NCBI RefSeq assembly: GCF_947090785.1
Contig: NZ_OX352320.1
Span: 2,046,001-2,110,000, forward strand
Direction: 5' to 3'
Source: Rheinheimera sp. MM224
GTDB lineage: Bacteria; Pseudomonadota; Gammaproteobacteria; Enterobacterales; Alteromonadaceae
DNA length: 64,000 nt
Shown: positions 1 to 8,475 of the stretch, piece by piece
Numbering within the stretch: the first letter of the stretch is position 1
Layout: every line of letters starts with the position of its first letter
The notes under the pieces: model-generated
What the model saw: only the letters and a program-made list of their open reading frames with translations
Databases searched by the model: none
Told to the model about the DNA's origin: nothing
Position numbers and translations under genes: made by a program

Positions 1-659
1 CGCTGGAAATCGGAAATAATTTGCTCAGCATTTTGATGCCCAAGCTGGCTAAAGACGGCTCTGGCCTGTTCAGGCTTTTGTTGTTGCAATAGCCAGCGGG
101 GACTTTCAGGAGCACGTAACACCATCAGTAAATAGGCCAGCGCAGGGATAGTTTCTACGCCCAGCATTAAGCGCCAATCAGCTTCAATAGTGCCGGCCAG
201 CAAATAATTCGACAGGAATGCGACCAGAATTCCGAATACAATCTGGAACTGATACAAAGCGACCAGCCTGCCACGCCAGGCTGCCGGAGCAATTTCTGCG
301 ATATAGGCCGGAACTGCAATAGAGGACATACCCACACCTAAGCCGCCAATAAAACGCAGCACTGCAAAACTGTAGGGATCAGGAGCTAAGGCGCTGCCAA
401 TAGCGGATACTGTATAAAGCACCCCAATCAGCACCAATGTGTATTTACGTCCAAAGCGGTCACAAGGCCAACTGCCGAACAAGGCTCCCAGAACTGTACC
501 CCATAATGCTGAGGACATCACAAATAAACCATGAAACAGAGGGGAGCTTTGCCAAAGCTCTTGTGTGGGTTTATCTGCGCCGGAAATAACGGCCGTATCA
601 AAACCAAACAAAAAACCAGCGACAGCAACTGTCATCGCCCAATACAAAATTTTATTCAT
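1..659 (-). CDS. Sugar-porter MFS permease, N-terminal part (runs off left edge)
   Basis: An open frame read leftwards from ATG at 659 shows the start of a 12-TM proton/sugar symporter of the XylE/GalP/AraE type. Seen: a first helix with GFLFGFDTAVISGA, the loop motif DRFGRKYT after TM2, and PESPRWLL near the cut end, which are signatures of the sugar-porter family. It is the third gene of the susC-susD set, 61 bp after susD, and probably carries a mono- or disaccharide released by that system across the inner membrane. A purine-rich ribosome site precedes the ATG. The substrate cannot be told and the C-terminal half is outside the window. Confidence 0.9.
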   Translation of the reverse strand, partial: MNKILYWAMTVAVAGFLFGFDTAVISGADKPTQELWQSSPLFHGLFVMSSALWGTVLGALFGSWPCDRFGRKYTLVLIGVLYTVSAIGSALAPDPYSFAVLRFIGGLGVGMSSIAVPAYIAEIAPAAWRGRLVALYQFQIVFGILVAFLSNYLLAGTIEADWRLMLGVETIPALAYLLMVLRAPESPRWLLQQQKPEQARAVFSQLGHQNAEQIISDFQ

Positions 660-678
660 GTCTTTCTTCTTTAGTGAC

Positions 679-715
679 AACAGTCAGAGCTAACACCAGG
701 CCAGCTCTGACTGTT
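679..715 (-). other. 13-bp perfect hairpin between susD and the permease gene
   Basis: AACAGTCAGAGCT (679-691) and its exact complement (703-715) flank an 11-nt loop. No U-tract follows on the minus strand, so it is not a standard intrinsic terminator. In the susC-susD-permease transcript it would protect the upstream message or lower expression of the permease relative to the abundant outer-membrane pair (inference). Confidence 0.6.
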
Positions 716-720
716 GCTGG

Positions 721-2436
721 TTAGTATCCCGGGTTCTGGATGTACAACCCGCCGCTTAAGTTGATCTGCAGATTTGGGATCGGCAGGTATTCGTGTTTGT
801 TTTTGGTGAAATGAGCCGATTGCAGGTAAGGTTTTCGGCCTTTTTCGATCAGGAAATACTGATCCAGCGTTTCTTTGGCTATACCCCAGCGCACCAGATC
901 AAAAAAGCGATGCCCTTCCAGTCCTAACTCCAGCCGACGCTCCCAACGCAGAGCTTGTCGGGCTTCGTCTTTTGAGTTGAAAGCGCTGTATTGACCTATT
1001 CTGTAGATACTGGCGTTGTTTAAACGAGCTGTGCTGGCTGCAGCTCTTTGACGTAACCTGTTAATAATAGGAACTGCTTCGTTCATTCGATCCAGCTCAA
1101 TCAGGGCTTCAGCTTTCCATAACAACACATCTGAAAAACGCACCAGCACAGTGTTCAGGGAGAAAATAGGAAAAGGGCCATTTTCACCACGACAATCGCA
1201 GTCTGGATGTTCTAAATCTTTCATCCCGGTATAGTTGCCATAGATAGCAGGTGCTCTGGACCAGGAATCTCCACCATGGATTAAATTGGCATCGTATTTA
1301 AAAGGTTTGCCTTCCATCGCGACAGTGTGATCCAGCCGTGGGTCAACAGCGTCAGTGTCTTTGTTATAAACAGCGTTATTACCTGTCTCAAACAAAGGCA
1401 AGCCATCAGCCCCTGTTTTAAAGGCATTGACAAAGTTTTCTGTCGGCACATGAAAACCACAACAACCAAAGCCACCTGACTGAGGAGCGTTTAATGCGCT
1501 GGCCCAGCTGCCGCGTCCATCCGGAGATCCATCATTTAATGAACGCTGTATTGCAAAAACGGATTCCACGCCATTTTCATACTCAACCAGGAAGTTTTTC
1601 GCATAGTCGTCATGCAGGTTATAGACATTCGACTGTTCGACTTCGGTCACCAATCTGACGACTTCATTGAGCTTGTCTGCATTGATGGCGATCACATTGT
1701 GTTGTTCGTCTTGCTCATAAGCCTGATACAACAAGGTTTTTGCCAGTAATGCTTTTGCAGAAAGGGCGGATGCCCTGCCGACATCTTTTTGTACATCAGG
1801 CAAATTGTTCACTGCAAAACGAAAATCTTCCGCTATTTTGTCCCACAGCTGCTGATCCGTCAGATCGCGGTTACCTGTGGTTAGTATTTGCTCCTGCGAC
1901 AGAGTTTCATCTATCCAGGGGATCCATTTGTGGTGGATTTTCAGGTCAAAGTAAAACAGAGCTCTGACAAAACGAGCTTCAGCAGCCTTTGACTGCAGTG
2001 TTTCTTTCACCGCACTGTCGGCGCTGGCGATGACACGCAGCACTTCGTTAGCCCTTGAAATACCTGTGTAATTGCGGCTCCACTTTTTATCATTTAAATC
2101 AATAAGGTCGGGTGGAAACGATTCCATTTCCGGTACTATAGGTTCAAACATAGATAGAGCATGATAAGCAAAGATATCGGAAGGGCCGTTACCTCCTTTG
2201 TGGGCATCTCCTGCACGAAGATTTCCTGTAGGCCATAAAAAGTTGGGTGCTGTGTAATGGTCGTTGCCAAGGTAGCTATAAGTGGCAATCACCAGTGCAT
2301 CTATGTTACTTACCGTGGAGATCTGCTCAGGTGTCAATACTGCCTTTGGTGGTACGTCGAGATCGTCACTTCCGCCACATGCAGCCAGCTGGAGTGCGAG
2401 CAGGCTACAGATTAAAGTGTATGTAAGCTGTTTCAT
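721..2436 (-). CDS. susD: SusD/RagB-family outer-membrane glycan-binding lipoprotein
   Basis: Surface lipoprotein that caps a SusC channel and binds oligosaccharide. Start chosen at 2436 (MKQLTY), giving 571 aa, because GAG precedes it at good spacing and it opens directly on a lipoprotein signal with lipobox LAAC followed by GGSDD. Family marks seen: SusD-like helical TPR region around residues 100-240, a late ERRLELGLEGHRFFDLVRWG segment, and the typical ending with YLPIP and QNPGY. It follows susC by 35 bp. SusD is essentially a Bacteroidota family, so its place in a gammaproteobacterial chromosome is noteworthy. The glycan is unknown because no glycoside hydrolase lies in view. Confidence 0.93.
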   Translation of the reverse strand: MKQLTYTLICSLLALQLAACGGSDDLDVPPKAVLTPEQISTVSNIDALVIATYSYLGNDHYTAPNFLWPTGNLRAGDAHKGGNGPSDIFAYHALSMFEPIVPEMESFPPDLIDLNDKKWSRNYTGISRANEVLRVIASADSAVKETLQSKAAEARFVRALFYFDLKIHHKWIPWIDETLSQEQILTTGNRDLTDQQLWDKIAEDFRFAVNNLPDVQKDVGRASALSAKALLAKTLLYQAYEQDEQHNVIAINADKLNEVVRLVTEVEQSNVYNLHDDYAKNFLVEYENGVESVFAIQRSLNDGSPDGRGSWASALNAPQSGGFGCCGFHVPTENFVNAFKTGADGLPLFETGNNAVYNKDTDAVDPRLDHTVAMEGKPFKYDANLIHGGDSWSRAPAIYGNYTGMKDLEHPDCDCRGENGPFPIFSLNTVLVRFSDVLLWKAEALIELDRMNEAVPIINRLRQRAAASTARLNNASIYRIGQYSAFNSKDEARQALRWERRLELGLEGHRFFDLVRWGIAKETLDQYFLIEKGRKPYLQSAHFTKNKHEYLPIPNLQINLSGGLYIQNPGY

Positions 2437-2471
2437 GTTGGTTCTCATTCGTTGATGTGCTGAAATTGCTG

Positions 2472-5447
2472 TTAAAAGGTCATTTCAAGGCCAAGAGTGA
2501 TACGGCGTGGTACCGGGAAGACTTCATTGGGTGTTTCCGGGTCTTCGCTTAAGGTTCCATCTGGGGTCAGAGTGAGTAAATTAGCGGCTTGTAAATAAAT
2601 CCGGGCTTCCTGAATGCCAAACTTATCCAGCAGATCAAGATTAGGTCTGTAACCAACAGAAATATTTCTGAGCTTCAGATAGCTGCCTTCTTCCCAGAAA
2701 AAACTGGACTGACGGCCTTCGCCATTGGTATCAACCAGAGTCAGAGCAGGGACAGAGGAATCGCTATTTTGCACAGTCCAGGCATCCAGCACTCTTGAGC
2801 CATAATTAGAGCCAATATTCAGCGAAGTGAAATCTGTAAAAAGGCGCCAGTTGTTACGAATTTGGCCACCTTTCACACCTTGCCAGAACATATTCAAGTC
2901 CCAGTCGTTGTAGTTCAGTGTCAGATTAAAGCCATAAAGAAAATCAGGATCTGTAGTGGCAAAAAAGTCCTGATCGTTTTCATTGATCACGCCATTGCCA
3001 TCCAAGTCAGCCCAGCGTATCCGTCCCGGAGCTGCACCGGCCTGAGTGGCATGTTCATCCACTTCGGTTTGGTTTTGAAACAAACCTTCGGCCACATAAC
3101 CGTACACAGAGTTGATGGAACGACCAAGAATGGTTTTATCCTGACCGTTGCCACCAAAACTGTTGATCACGTCTTGCGGTAAAGCTGTGACCTTATTTCT
3201 GGATTTGGACAAGTTAAAGGATGCGTCCACTTTGAGATCGTCCCAGCCATCGAAACTTAACCAGTCCTGATAACCTAAGATCATTTCAAAACCATTATTT
3301 TCTATGGTGCCGCCGTTCACCCATTTTTGTGCTCCTTCGCCTAAAGTGGCTACAGGGCGGGTCAGTGTAAGAATGTCCTTTGTTTCTTTTTGATACCAAT
3401 CGAAGCTTGCATAGACAGTGTTGGAAAACAGGTCAATATCCAGGCCTATGTTGCTTTGAGTGGATGTTTCCCACTTCAGGTCAGGGTTACCCGTTTGAGC
3501 GCGGACAAAACCTGAAGGCAAAGTACCGCCATTGGCGCCTGTGATGTCATACGCTGTGCCTTCGTCTTGTTGATTGGTAAACAAAGACTGAGTGGCGTAA
3601 CGGGGGACGTAAGTAGTTGCAGTGGCATTGCCCGGGATTTCCTGATTACCGGTTTCACCCCAGCTCAGCCGTAGTTTCAGGTTGGATATAGAATCCAGAT
3701 TAAAAAACTCTTCGTTGGACAGCACCCAGCCTGCAGAAAAAGCCGGAAAAGTGCCGTATTTATTGTTTTCGCCAAAACGGGATGAACCGTCACGTCGCAC
3801 TGTGGCTGATGCAAGATAACGATCATCGTAGTTATAGTCGGCACGGGCAAACTGAGAGTCCAGTGCCCAGCTGTCGCCATCACCTTCTACCCGTACGTCC
3901 CGGGTAGCCTGAGATAAAAACGCAAAATCACGATCATTGGACGCAAAACCAGACCCTATGCCGCGGGCGGATTCGCTTTTAAAGTTGATTTGTTCAATAC
4001 CAGCCAGCAGGTTGAAGTTGTGTTTATCATTTAATACCACTTTGTAGCTGGCGGTATTACTGGCAATGATACTGCGGCTCCAATTATCGTCGACCGTTAG
4101 TCTGTCGCCAAAGGTCAGAGTTCCTGCCTTAAAACTACGGGTAAAATTACGGAAGTAAAACTGGCTGTAGTCAACACTTAAACTGCTTTTGAGTTTCAGG
4201 TCGTTTAAAGGACTGTATTCGACAAAAAAGCCGGGCATCACTTTATTGAATCTATGGGTATTGTCACGGTTTTGCTCAATGATCCTGACCGGGTTATCTC
4301 TGTCAGTGATCCCAGGCACAGGGCCTCCCCAGCCACCCTCATCGTTAAAAACCGGTACTATGGATTGCTGTTCAATGGACAGACTAAGAATTTGCCCTGC
4401 TAAGTCATTAATCAGGTTGCCAACCTGATTAGTCAGCAGAAAAGTTTGACCTAGCTTTAAGCGGTCTTTAATCAATTCATGTTCAGAATTAAGCCGAAAG
4501 GCCATACGCTCAAAGCTAGAACCATCCACTATGCCGTCTGAGTCGTAATAACCGAATGAACTGTAATACCGGCTATTGTCATCTCCGCCAGATAAAGATG
4601 CATTAAAGTCCCGTACATCAGCTTCACGGGTGACTAAATCAAACCAGCGGGTGTCGGCAGGGCGTTGCAGATTGTCGGGATCTGTAAAAGCTGGAAGGTT
4701 TACGCTGTTGAGTTGTGGATTGTCGTAATCGCCATTCCAATCAAAGTTATACAAAGGGCTTGCTGTATTTGGATTGGTTTTGTCATTGACTGCCGCGCGC
4801 CATACGGCTACGCCTCTTTGTTCAGTATTCAGGGGTTGTAGATCATAATTATAACTTTCACGGGTCTGATTAAAACGAAAGTTAAAATCTAGTCCTTCCT
4901 GGCCCTTTTTTGTCGTGACCACAATGACGCCATTGCCCGCACGTGAACCATAAATGCTGGAGGAGGCAGCGTCACGCAGTACCTGCACGTCCGCTATATC
5001 ATTGCTGTTGATCTCGTGCAAACCCGATTTAGTGGGAATACCGTCAATCACATACAGAGGGTCATTGTTTCCCAACGGGCCCAGACCCTGGCCACGAATA
5101 CGCACTGTGGCTGCTGAGCTTGGGTTACCGCTGGTGGTTATTTGCAGGCCTGGTACCCGACCTTGCAAATTTTGCATGATATTCCCGGCCGGCATGTCGG
5201 CAATATCTTCAAGCTTTACTGTGGCTATAGCACCCGTCAGGTCTTTTTTCTCAACTGAGGCATAGCCATAAGAAACCTGAATTATTTCGATATCCTGCTG
5301 CTCTTTTTCCTTATTGGTTTTCTGCTCTTCCTGTATAGGCGGCTCTGTTTGTTGCTCTGCCCAAACGAAAGTGGGGAGTAACAAAGTGCTACTTGTCAGA
5401 AGCATATGAATGCCTCTCGCCAACGGATGCATGGAGAATGTTTTCAT
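2472..5447 (-). CDS. susC: SusC/RagA-family TonB-linked outer-membrane transporter
   Basis: A 22-strand TonB-dependent channel that imports glycans with its SusD partner. The start at 5447 (MKTFSM) is supported by AGGA about 7 nt upstream and leads into a signal peptide ending VWA-EQQ. A TonB-box-like stretch (IEIIQVSYGYA) is followed by the plug: MQNLQGRVPGLQI, DPLYVIDGIP, and the SusC signature SSSIYGSRAGNGVIVVTTKKG spanning roughly residues 160-180. The barrel ends in aromatic F. Length 991 aa is normal, but the CarboxypepD-reg-like domain that usually opens Bacteroidota SusC is absent, as expected for a form adapted to proteobacterial TonB. It is the first gene of the uptake operon. Confidence 0.93.
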   Translation of the reverse strand: MKTFSMHPLARGIHMLLTSSTLLLPTFVWAEQQTEPPIQEEQKTNKEKEQQDIEIIQVSYGYASVEKKDLTGAIATVKLEDIADMPAGNIMQNLQGRVPGLQITTSGNPSSAATVRIRGQGLGPLGNNDPLYVIDGIPTKSGLHEINSNDIADVQVLRDAASSSIYGSRAGNGVIVVTTKKGQEGLDFNFRFNQTRESYNYDLQPLNTEQRGVAVWRAAVNDKTNPNTASPLYNFDWNGDYDNPQLNSVNLPAFTDPDNLQRPADTRWFDLVTREADVRDFNASLSGGDDNSRYYSSFGYYDSDGIVDGSSFERMAFRLNSEHELIKDRLKLGQTFLLTNQVGNLINDLAGQILSLSIEQQSIVPVFNDEGGWGGPVPGITDRDNPVRIIEQNRDNTHRFNKVMPGFFVEYSPLNDLKLKSSLSVDYSQFYFRNFTRSFKAGTLTFGDRLTVDDNWSRSIIASNTASYKVVLNDKHNFNLLAGIEQINFKSESARGIGSGFASNDRDFAFLSQATRDVRVEGDGDSWALDSQFARADYNYDDRYLASATVRRDGSSRFGENNKYGTFPAFSAGWVLSNEEFFNLDSISNLKLRLSWGETGNQEIPGNATATTYVPRYATQSLFTNQQDEGTAYDITGANGGTLPSGFVRAQTGNPDLKWETSTQSNIGLDIDLFSNTVYASFDWYQKETKDILTLTRPVATLGEGAQKWVNGGTIENNGFEMILGYQDWLSFDGWDDLKVDASFNLSKSRNKVTALPQDVINSFGGNGQDKTILGRSINSVYGYVAEGLFQNQTEVDEHATQAGAAPGRIRWADLDGNGVINENDQDFFATTDPDFLYGFNLTLNYNDWDLNMFWQGVKGGQIRNNWRLFTDFTSLNIGSNYGSRVLDAWTVQNSDSSVPALTLVDTNGEGRQSSFFWEEGSYLKLRNISVGYRPNLDLLDKFGIQEARIYLQAANLLTLTPDGTLSEDPETPNEVFPVPRRITLGLEMTF

Positions 5448-5489
5448 GTCTTGTCCTGTTGATGTGAATGTTATTTTTATCGACAATAA

Positions 5490-5535
5490 ACAACGTTGTC
5501 TTTTTGTTTATAATGCAGGATGAACGTTTTTTCAA
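5490..5535 (-). promoter_or_regulatory. sigma70 promoter and candidate operator of susC
   Basis: On the minus strand TTGAAA (5535-5530), a 17-nt spacer and TATAAA (5512-5507) form a near-consensus promoter, with a start near 5500 and a leader of about 50 nt. A perfect palindrome ACAACGTTGT (5490-5499) overlaps the predicted start point. The AACGTT centre with a central CG is typical of LacI/GalR-family operators, so repression by a sugar-responsive regulator outside the window is a reasonable inference. Confidence 0.65.
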
Positions 5536-5938
5536 CATATAAATCGAAGATTTGCACAGATGTTGTGCGTTTTCATTCAAATTGGTGCATCACTCTGTGA
5601 TAACAAAGTACCTGAAGCCAATGCTATCGTTGTTTTTTTGACCTGGGGCTTGGCAATCTTCATAGGTTTGCCTGAGAAGGTTCTTGGTCGTCTTTTGTTG
5701 AAGTCAGAGGTCAGATACAGTTGGGAAGCCTGCCCGCTGCTTTAGGGGTGGATTGCTTGAGTGGCCGGAGAATTGCGATGGATTGAACCATTAAATGCAG
5801 AGGAAAGAGCAGGGAACAGACGTCGGATCCCCGCTAAACCTGCTTCCTCTTTAATGACCATCAGTTGGCTCTGTGTCCGCGAGTAACCATAGATGAGTAG
5901 ATATCAATAAGCATCGTATGTGTCAGCTTCAGCTCAGA
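5536..5938. other. Gene-free interval with a long interrupted inverted repeat
   Basis: No convincing gene is seen between susC and the next TonB receptor; a 61-codon frame at 5560 has no ribosome site or recognisable protein. The visible structure is at 5789-5856: CATTAAA, GAGGAA and GCAGG on the left match CCTGC, TTCCTC and TTTAATG on the right, 18 pairs with two small bulges. It lies downstream of the receptor operon and could end or stabilise that message, although no U-tract follows. Confidence 0.45.
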
Positions 5939-7993
5939 CTAAAAACGATATCCAACGGATAATCGCAGCATACGGGGTTCCAGCGGATGAAAGTGCCTGT
6001 CTTCCACAGCTGTGGCTTCGTTTTGCAAACGGGATGGATAAAAATACACCATATCCGCCACTTTCCTGTTGGTGAGATTCAAGAGTTCAGCACCAAATTC
6101 CCATTCTTGCCATTGGTAGGATAAGTCCGCATTGAGGACTGTACTACTTGGCGCTTGCTGTTTGTTGTAGCTGTCGAGGGTTCTGTTGCCAAAATGGCGT
6201 AAACGTAGATTGGCATGCAGTCCTGTATCGTCATGGTAGTTGATAGCGATACTGGCGACGCTGGGTAAGGCACCTTCAATAAACCGGCCTTCATCTGCAC
6301 TGTTACTTTTATACCTGCTGCGACTGGTGGCAAGTTCCAGATCCAAAGTCCATGCAGGGCTTATCCAGTAGTACCAGGCTAGCTCTGCGCCGGTTCTGCG
6401 AGATGCTCTGTTCGGTTCTGTGCCTCCGGCATCACCTATATAGACCAGCTCGGAATCAAGCTGCAAGGCCCAAACCGCGACCGAAATTTGCCATTGCTTC
6501 GATTGGAGATAACGCCAGCCGAGTTCTGCACCTTCAGAGCGAACCCAAAGTGGAACTGCATTAGCTGGTTCTCCGGTAACAGGATCTGTGTTAATGGTCG
6601 CGCCTCTGGCATCATTAGAATGCATGCCTTGTCCGACTGAAAAATCCCATTGCTGAGCTTCATCGCTTTGGTAGCGTAGTCCAAGTTTCACAGAGCTGAT
6701 GCCTTGTGAGGCCCGTCCACTATTTTCCTGGCGAAGAAGGCTTTCTACTTTGGCGGACATCCAGTCATAACGTAGTCCAAGCTGAGCTTGCCAGTCAGGG
6801 TTTAACTGCAGTTGCTGCTGATGAAATACAGACCAGGACTGCTGTTGTACCTGATCCATTCGCACCGCCTGATGTTGTATCCGGTTTTCAGTGAGTGACA
6901 AGCCAAGTTGATCAATATCGTCATAACGGCTTTGCAGACCAAATTGATGGCTCCAGTCTAAAGAACCCAGTTTAAGTTGCAGCTCTTGGCTAAGCTCACC
7001 ACCAAACAGCTGCCTTTTGTCGCTTTGTTCAAACTGGTCGCCTTTGAGTGGATCATTGAGAAAGTAACTGAAATTCGACCAGAGCTGCAATTCACTCTGG
7101 ATCCAATAGCCACTGGCTTTGAAGTTCTGCTGTTGCCAGTGCCCGGAGATGCTCTGCCTGTTGCTATTGCCTCCTGAGCTTGGATCGATGACGCCTAGCC
7201 TGTCGATCAGTCCCTGATCGATGGCCCGCTGCGGGATTTGATCCGCTGCATTCCAGCTATTGTCATACAGCATAAAGGTTAGTTGTTGTGCTGAGTCGAG
7301 CTGTTGTGTGCTGTAACGGCTGACCAGATTCACTTTTTTTACCTGTTCATCGACACCTTGCCATGGGCCTGCATAACCTTGCAGCTCGACCGCATTCAGC
7401 CAGTCTGCAGAGTCGTAACTACTGCTGCCACTGACTAAAAGTCTCTGGTATTGATGTTGACCCAGGCTCAGTTGAAGCAGTTCTGGGCTTTGATTTTTTA
7501 ATTCAAAATCAGCCGCTCCTGCATTGGCAAAATCACCATCCTTCGCCTGATAGTTCCCTTTACGATAGCGGATATGCTCCACCAGTTCGGGGATCAGAAA
7601 ATTCAGATCTGAATAGCCCTGACCATGGCCATGGCTTCGCATATTCACAGGCATACCATCGACTGAAGTGGCAAAGTCAGTGCCGTGATCCAGATTAAAA
7701 CCCCGTAAAAAATACTGATTGGCTTTGCCACTGCCGCTGTGCTGAGTTACGACCATGCCTGGTACAAACTCCAGCATATCGCCTGGTCTTAGCAGTGCCC
7801 GTTGTTCAATATCTACGCCATGCACATGGCCTTCTGAGGCATTGATAGTGGATCCATGTTGATGTTGATTACCCCGTACTAAAATCAGTTCAGGTTCCGT
7901 TGCACTGGTCTGTTCTTGATCCTGCTCTTGCGCTGTGACCAGAGCTGAACAAAGCACTAAGACGGAGATTAACATCTGTTCAGATCTGTTCAT
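5939..7993 (-). CDS. TonB-dependent outer-membrane receptor, ligand unknown
   Basis: Last gene of the ECF-controlled operon. The start at 7993 overlaps the stop of the preceding gene as TGATG. A short signal peptide (ends VTA-QEQ) precedes ELILVRG, a likely TonB box, then a plug with LEFVPGMVVTQHSGSGKANQ, YFLRGFNLDHG and a His/Gly-rich loop (RSHGHGQGYSD), followed by a beta barrel of about 550 aa ending in YRF. Family: PF07715/PF00593. The His-rich N-terminus (NQHQHG, GHVHG) and the HupE-like neighbour hint at a metal or metal-complex ligand, but this is inference only. Length 684 aa is standard. Confidence 0.9.
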   Translation of the reverse strand: MNRSEQMLISVLVLCSALVTAQEQDQEQTSATEPELILVRGNQHQHGSTINASEGHVHGVDIEQRALLRPGDMLEFVPGMVVTQHSGSGKANQYFLRGFNLDHGTDFATSVDGMPVNMRSHGHGQGYSDLNFLIPELVEHIRYRKGNYQAKDGDFANAGAADFELKNQSPELLQLSLGQHQYQRLLVSGSSSYDSADWLNAVELQGYAGPWQGVDEQVKKVNLVSRYSTQQLDSAQQLTFMLYDNSWNAADQIPQRAIDQGLIDRLGVIDPSSGGNSNRQSISGHWQQQNFKASGYWIQSELQLWSNFSYFLNDPLKGDQFEQSDKRQLFGGELSQELQLKLGSLDWSHQFGLQSRYDDIDQLGLSLTENRIQHQAVRMDQVQQQSWSVFHQQQLQLNPDWQAQLGLRYDWMSAKVESLLRQENSGRASQGISSVKLGLRYQSDEAQQWDFSVGQGMHSNDARGATINTDPVTGEPANAVPLWVRSEGAELGWRYLQSKQWQISVAVWALQLDSELVYIGDAGGTEPNRASRRTGAELAWYYWISPAWTLDLELATSRSRYKSNSADEGRFIEGALPSVASIAINYHDDTGLHANLRLRHFGNRTLDSYNKQQAPSSTVLNADLSYQWQEWEFGAELLNLTNRKVADMVYFYPSRLQNEATAVEDRHFHPLEPRMLRLSVGYRF

Positions 7994-8475
7994 CAGGGAG
8001 CCATTTGGGTCAGATTCAGGGCAGGGCTTTGTTGCGAGACAACCCATTGTTTGTCTTGCCAGCTCACCAGCAGTTTATGATCGTGCAGCTCGCTAAACAG
8101 CTGATAATGTAATGAACTTTGTTGCGCATCACAGGTGCTGAATAAGGGCAAACTTAAATAATAGGTTTGATTTTTCTCAACAGCTATCCATGCATTGGCC
8201 TCTGTTTCCAACACACAGCTGTTATTCTGCTTGCTCTTTACATGCAGGTGTTGCTGCAAATAGTTGATGATCTGTGTCTTGTTTTTTTGGATATCACTCC
8301 AGCGAACATCCTGATCCGCAGGCCAGTTCAATGCCTGCTGTAAGTCGACAATACTCAGTTCCAGTGTGGCGGATAACCCTGCCTCTGTATTTTGTAGTTG
8401 CATAAAGGCGGTGCTTAAACTGTGTGCTGAGACAGAGCAACTTAAACATAAGCTTATGACTGCAAACCATTTCAT
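7993..8475 (-). CDS. Exported protein resembling the N-terminal domain of HupE/UreJ-type proteins
   Basis: 160 aa with signal peptide ending VSA-HSLST. The mature protein begins with His and keeps the pattern of the periplasmic leader domain of HupE/UreJ_2 proteins: H-x-LST, a beta-strand pair, SIVDLQQAL, VRWSDI and a late cysteine-containing strand (NSCVLE). The membrane-embedded transporter half of HupE is missing; the gene is intact and simply stops. ATG overlaps the upstream TPR gene's TGA (ATGA) and has AGGAG 7 nt before it, so it is translated in coupling. It is probably a periplasmic partner of the adjacent TonB receptor. Confidence 0.8.
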   Translation of the reverse strand: MKWFAVISLCLSCSVSAHSLSTAFMQLQNTEAGLSATLELSIVDLQQALNWPADQDVRWSDIQKNKTQIINYLQQHLHVKSKQNNSCVLETEANAWIAVEKNQTYYLSLPLFSTCDAQQSSLHYQLFSELHDHKLLVSWQDKQWVVSQQSPALNLTQMAP

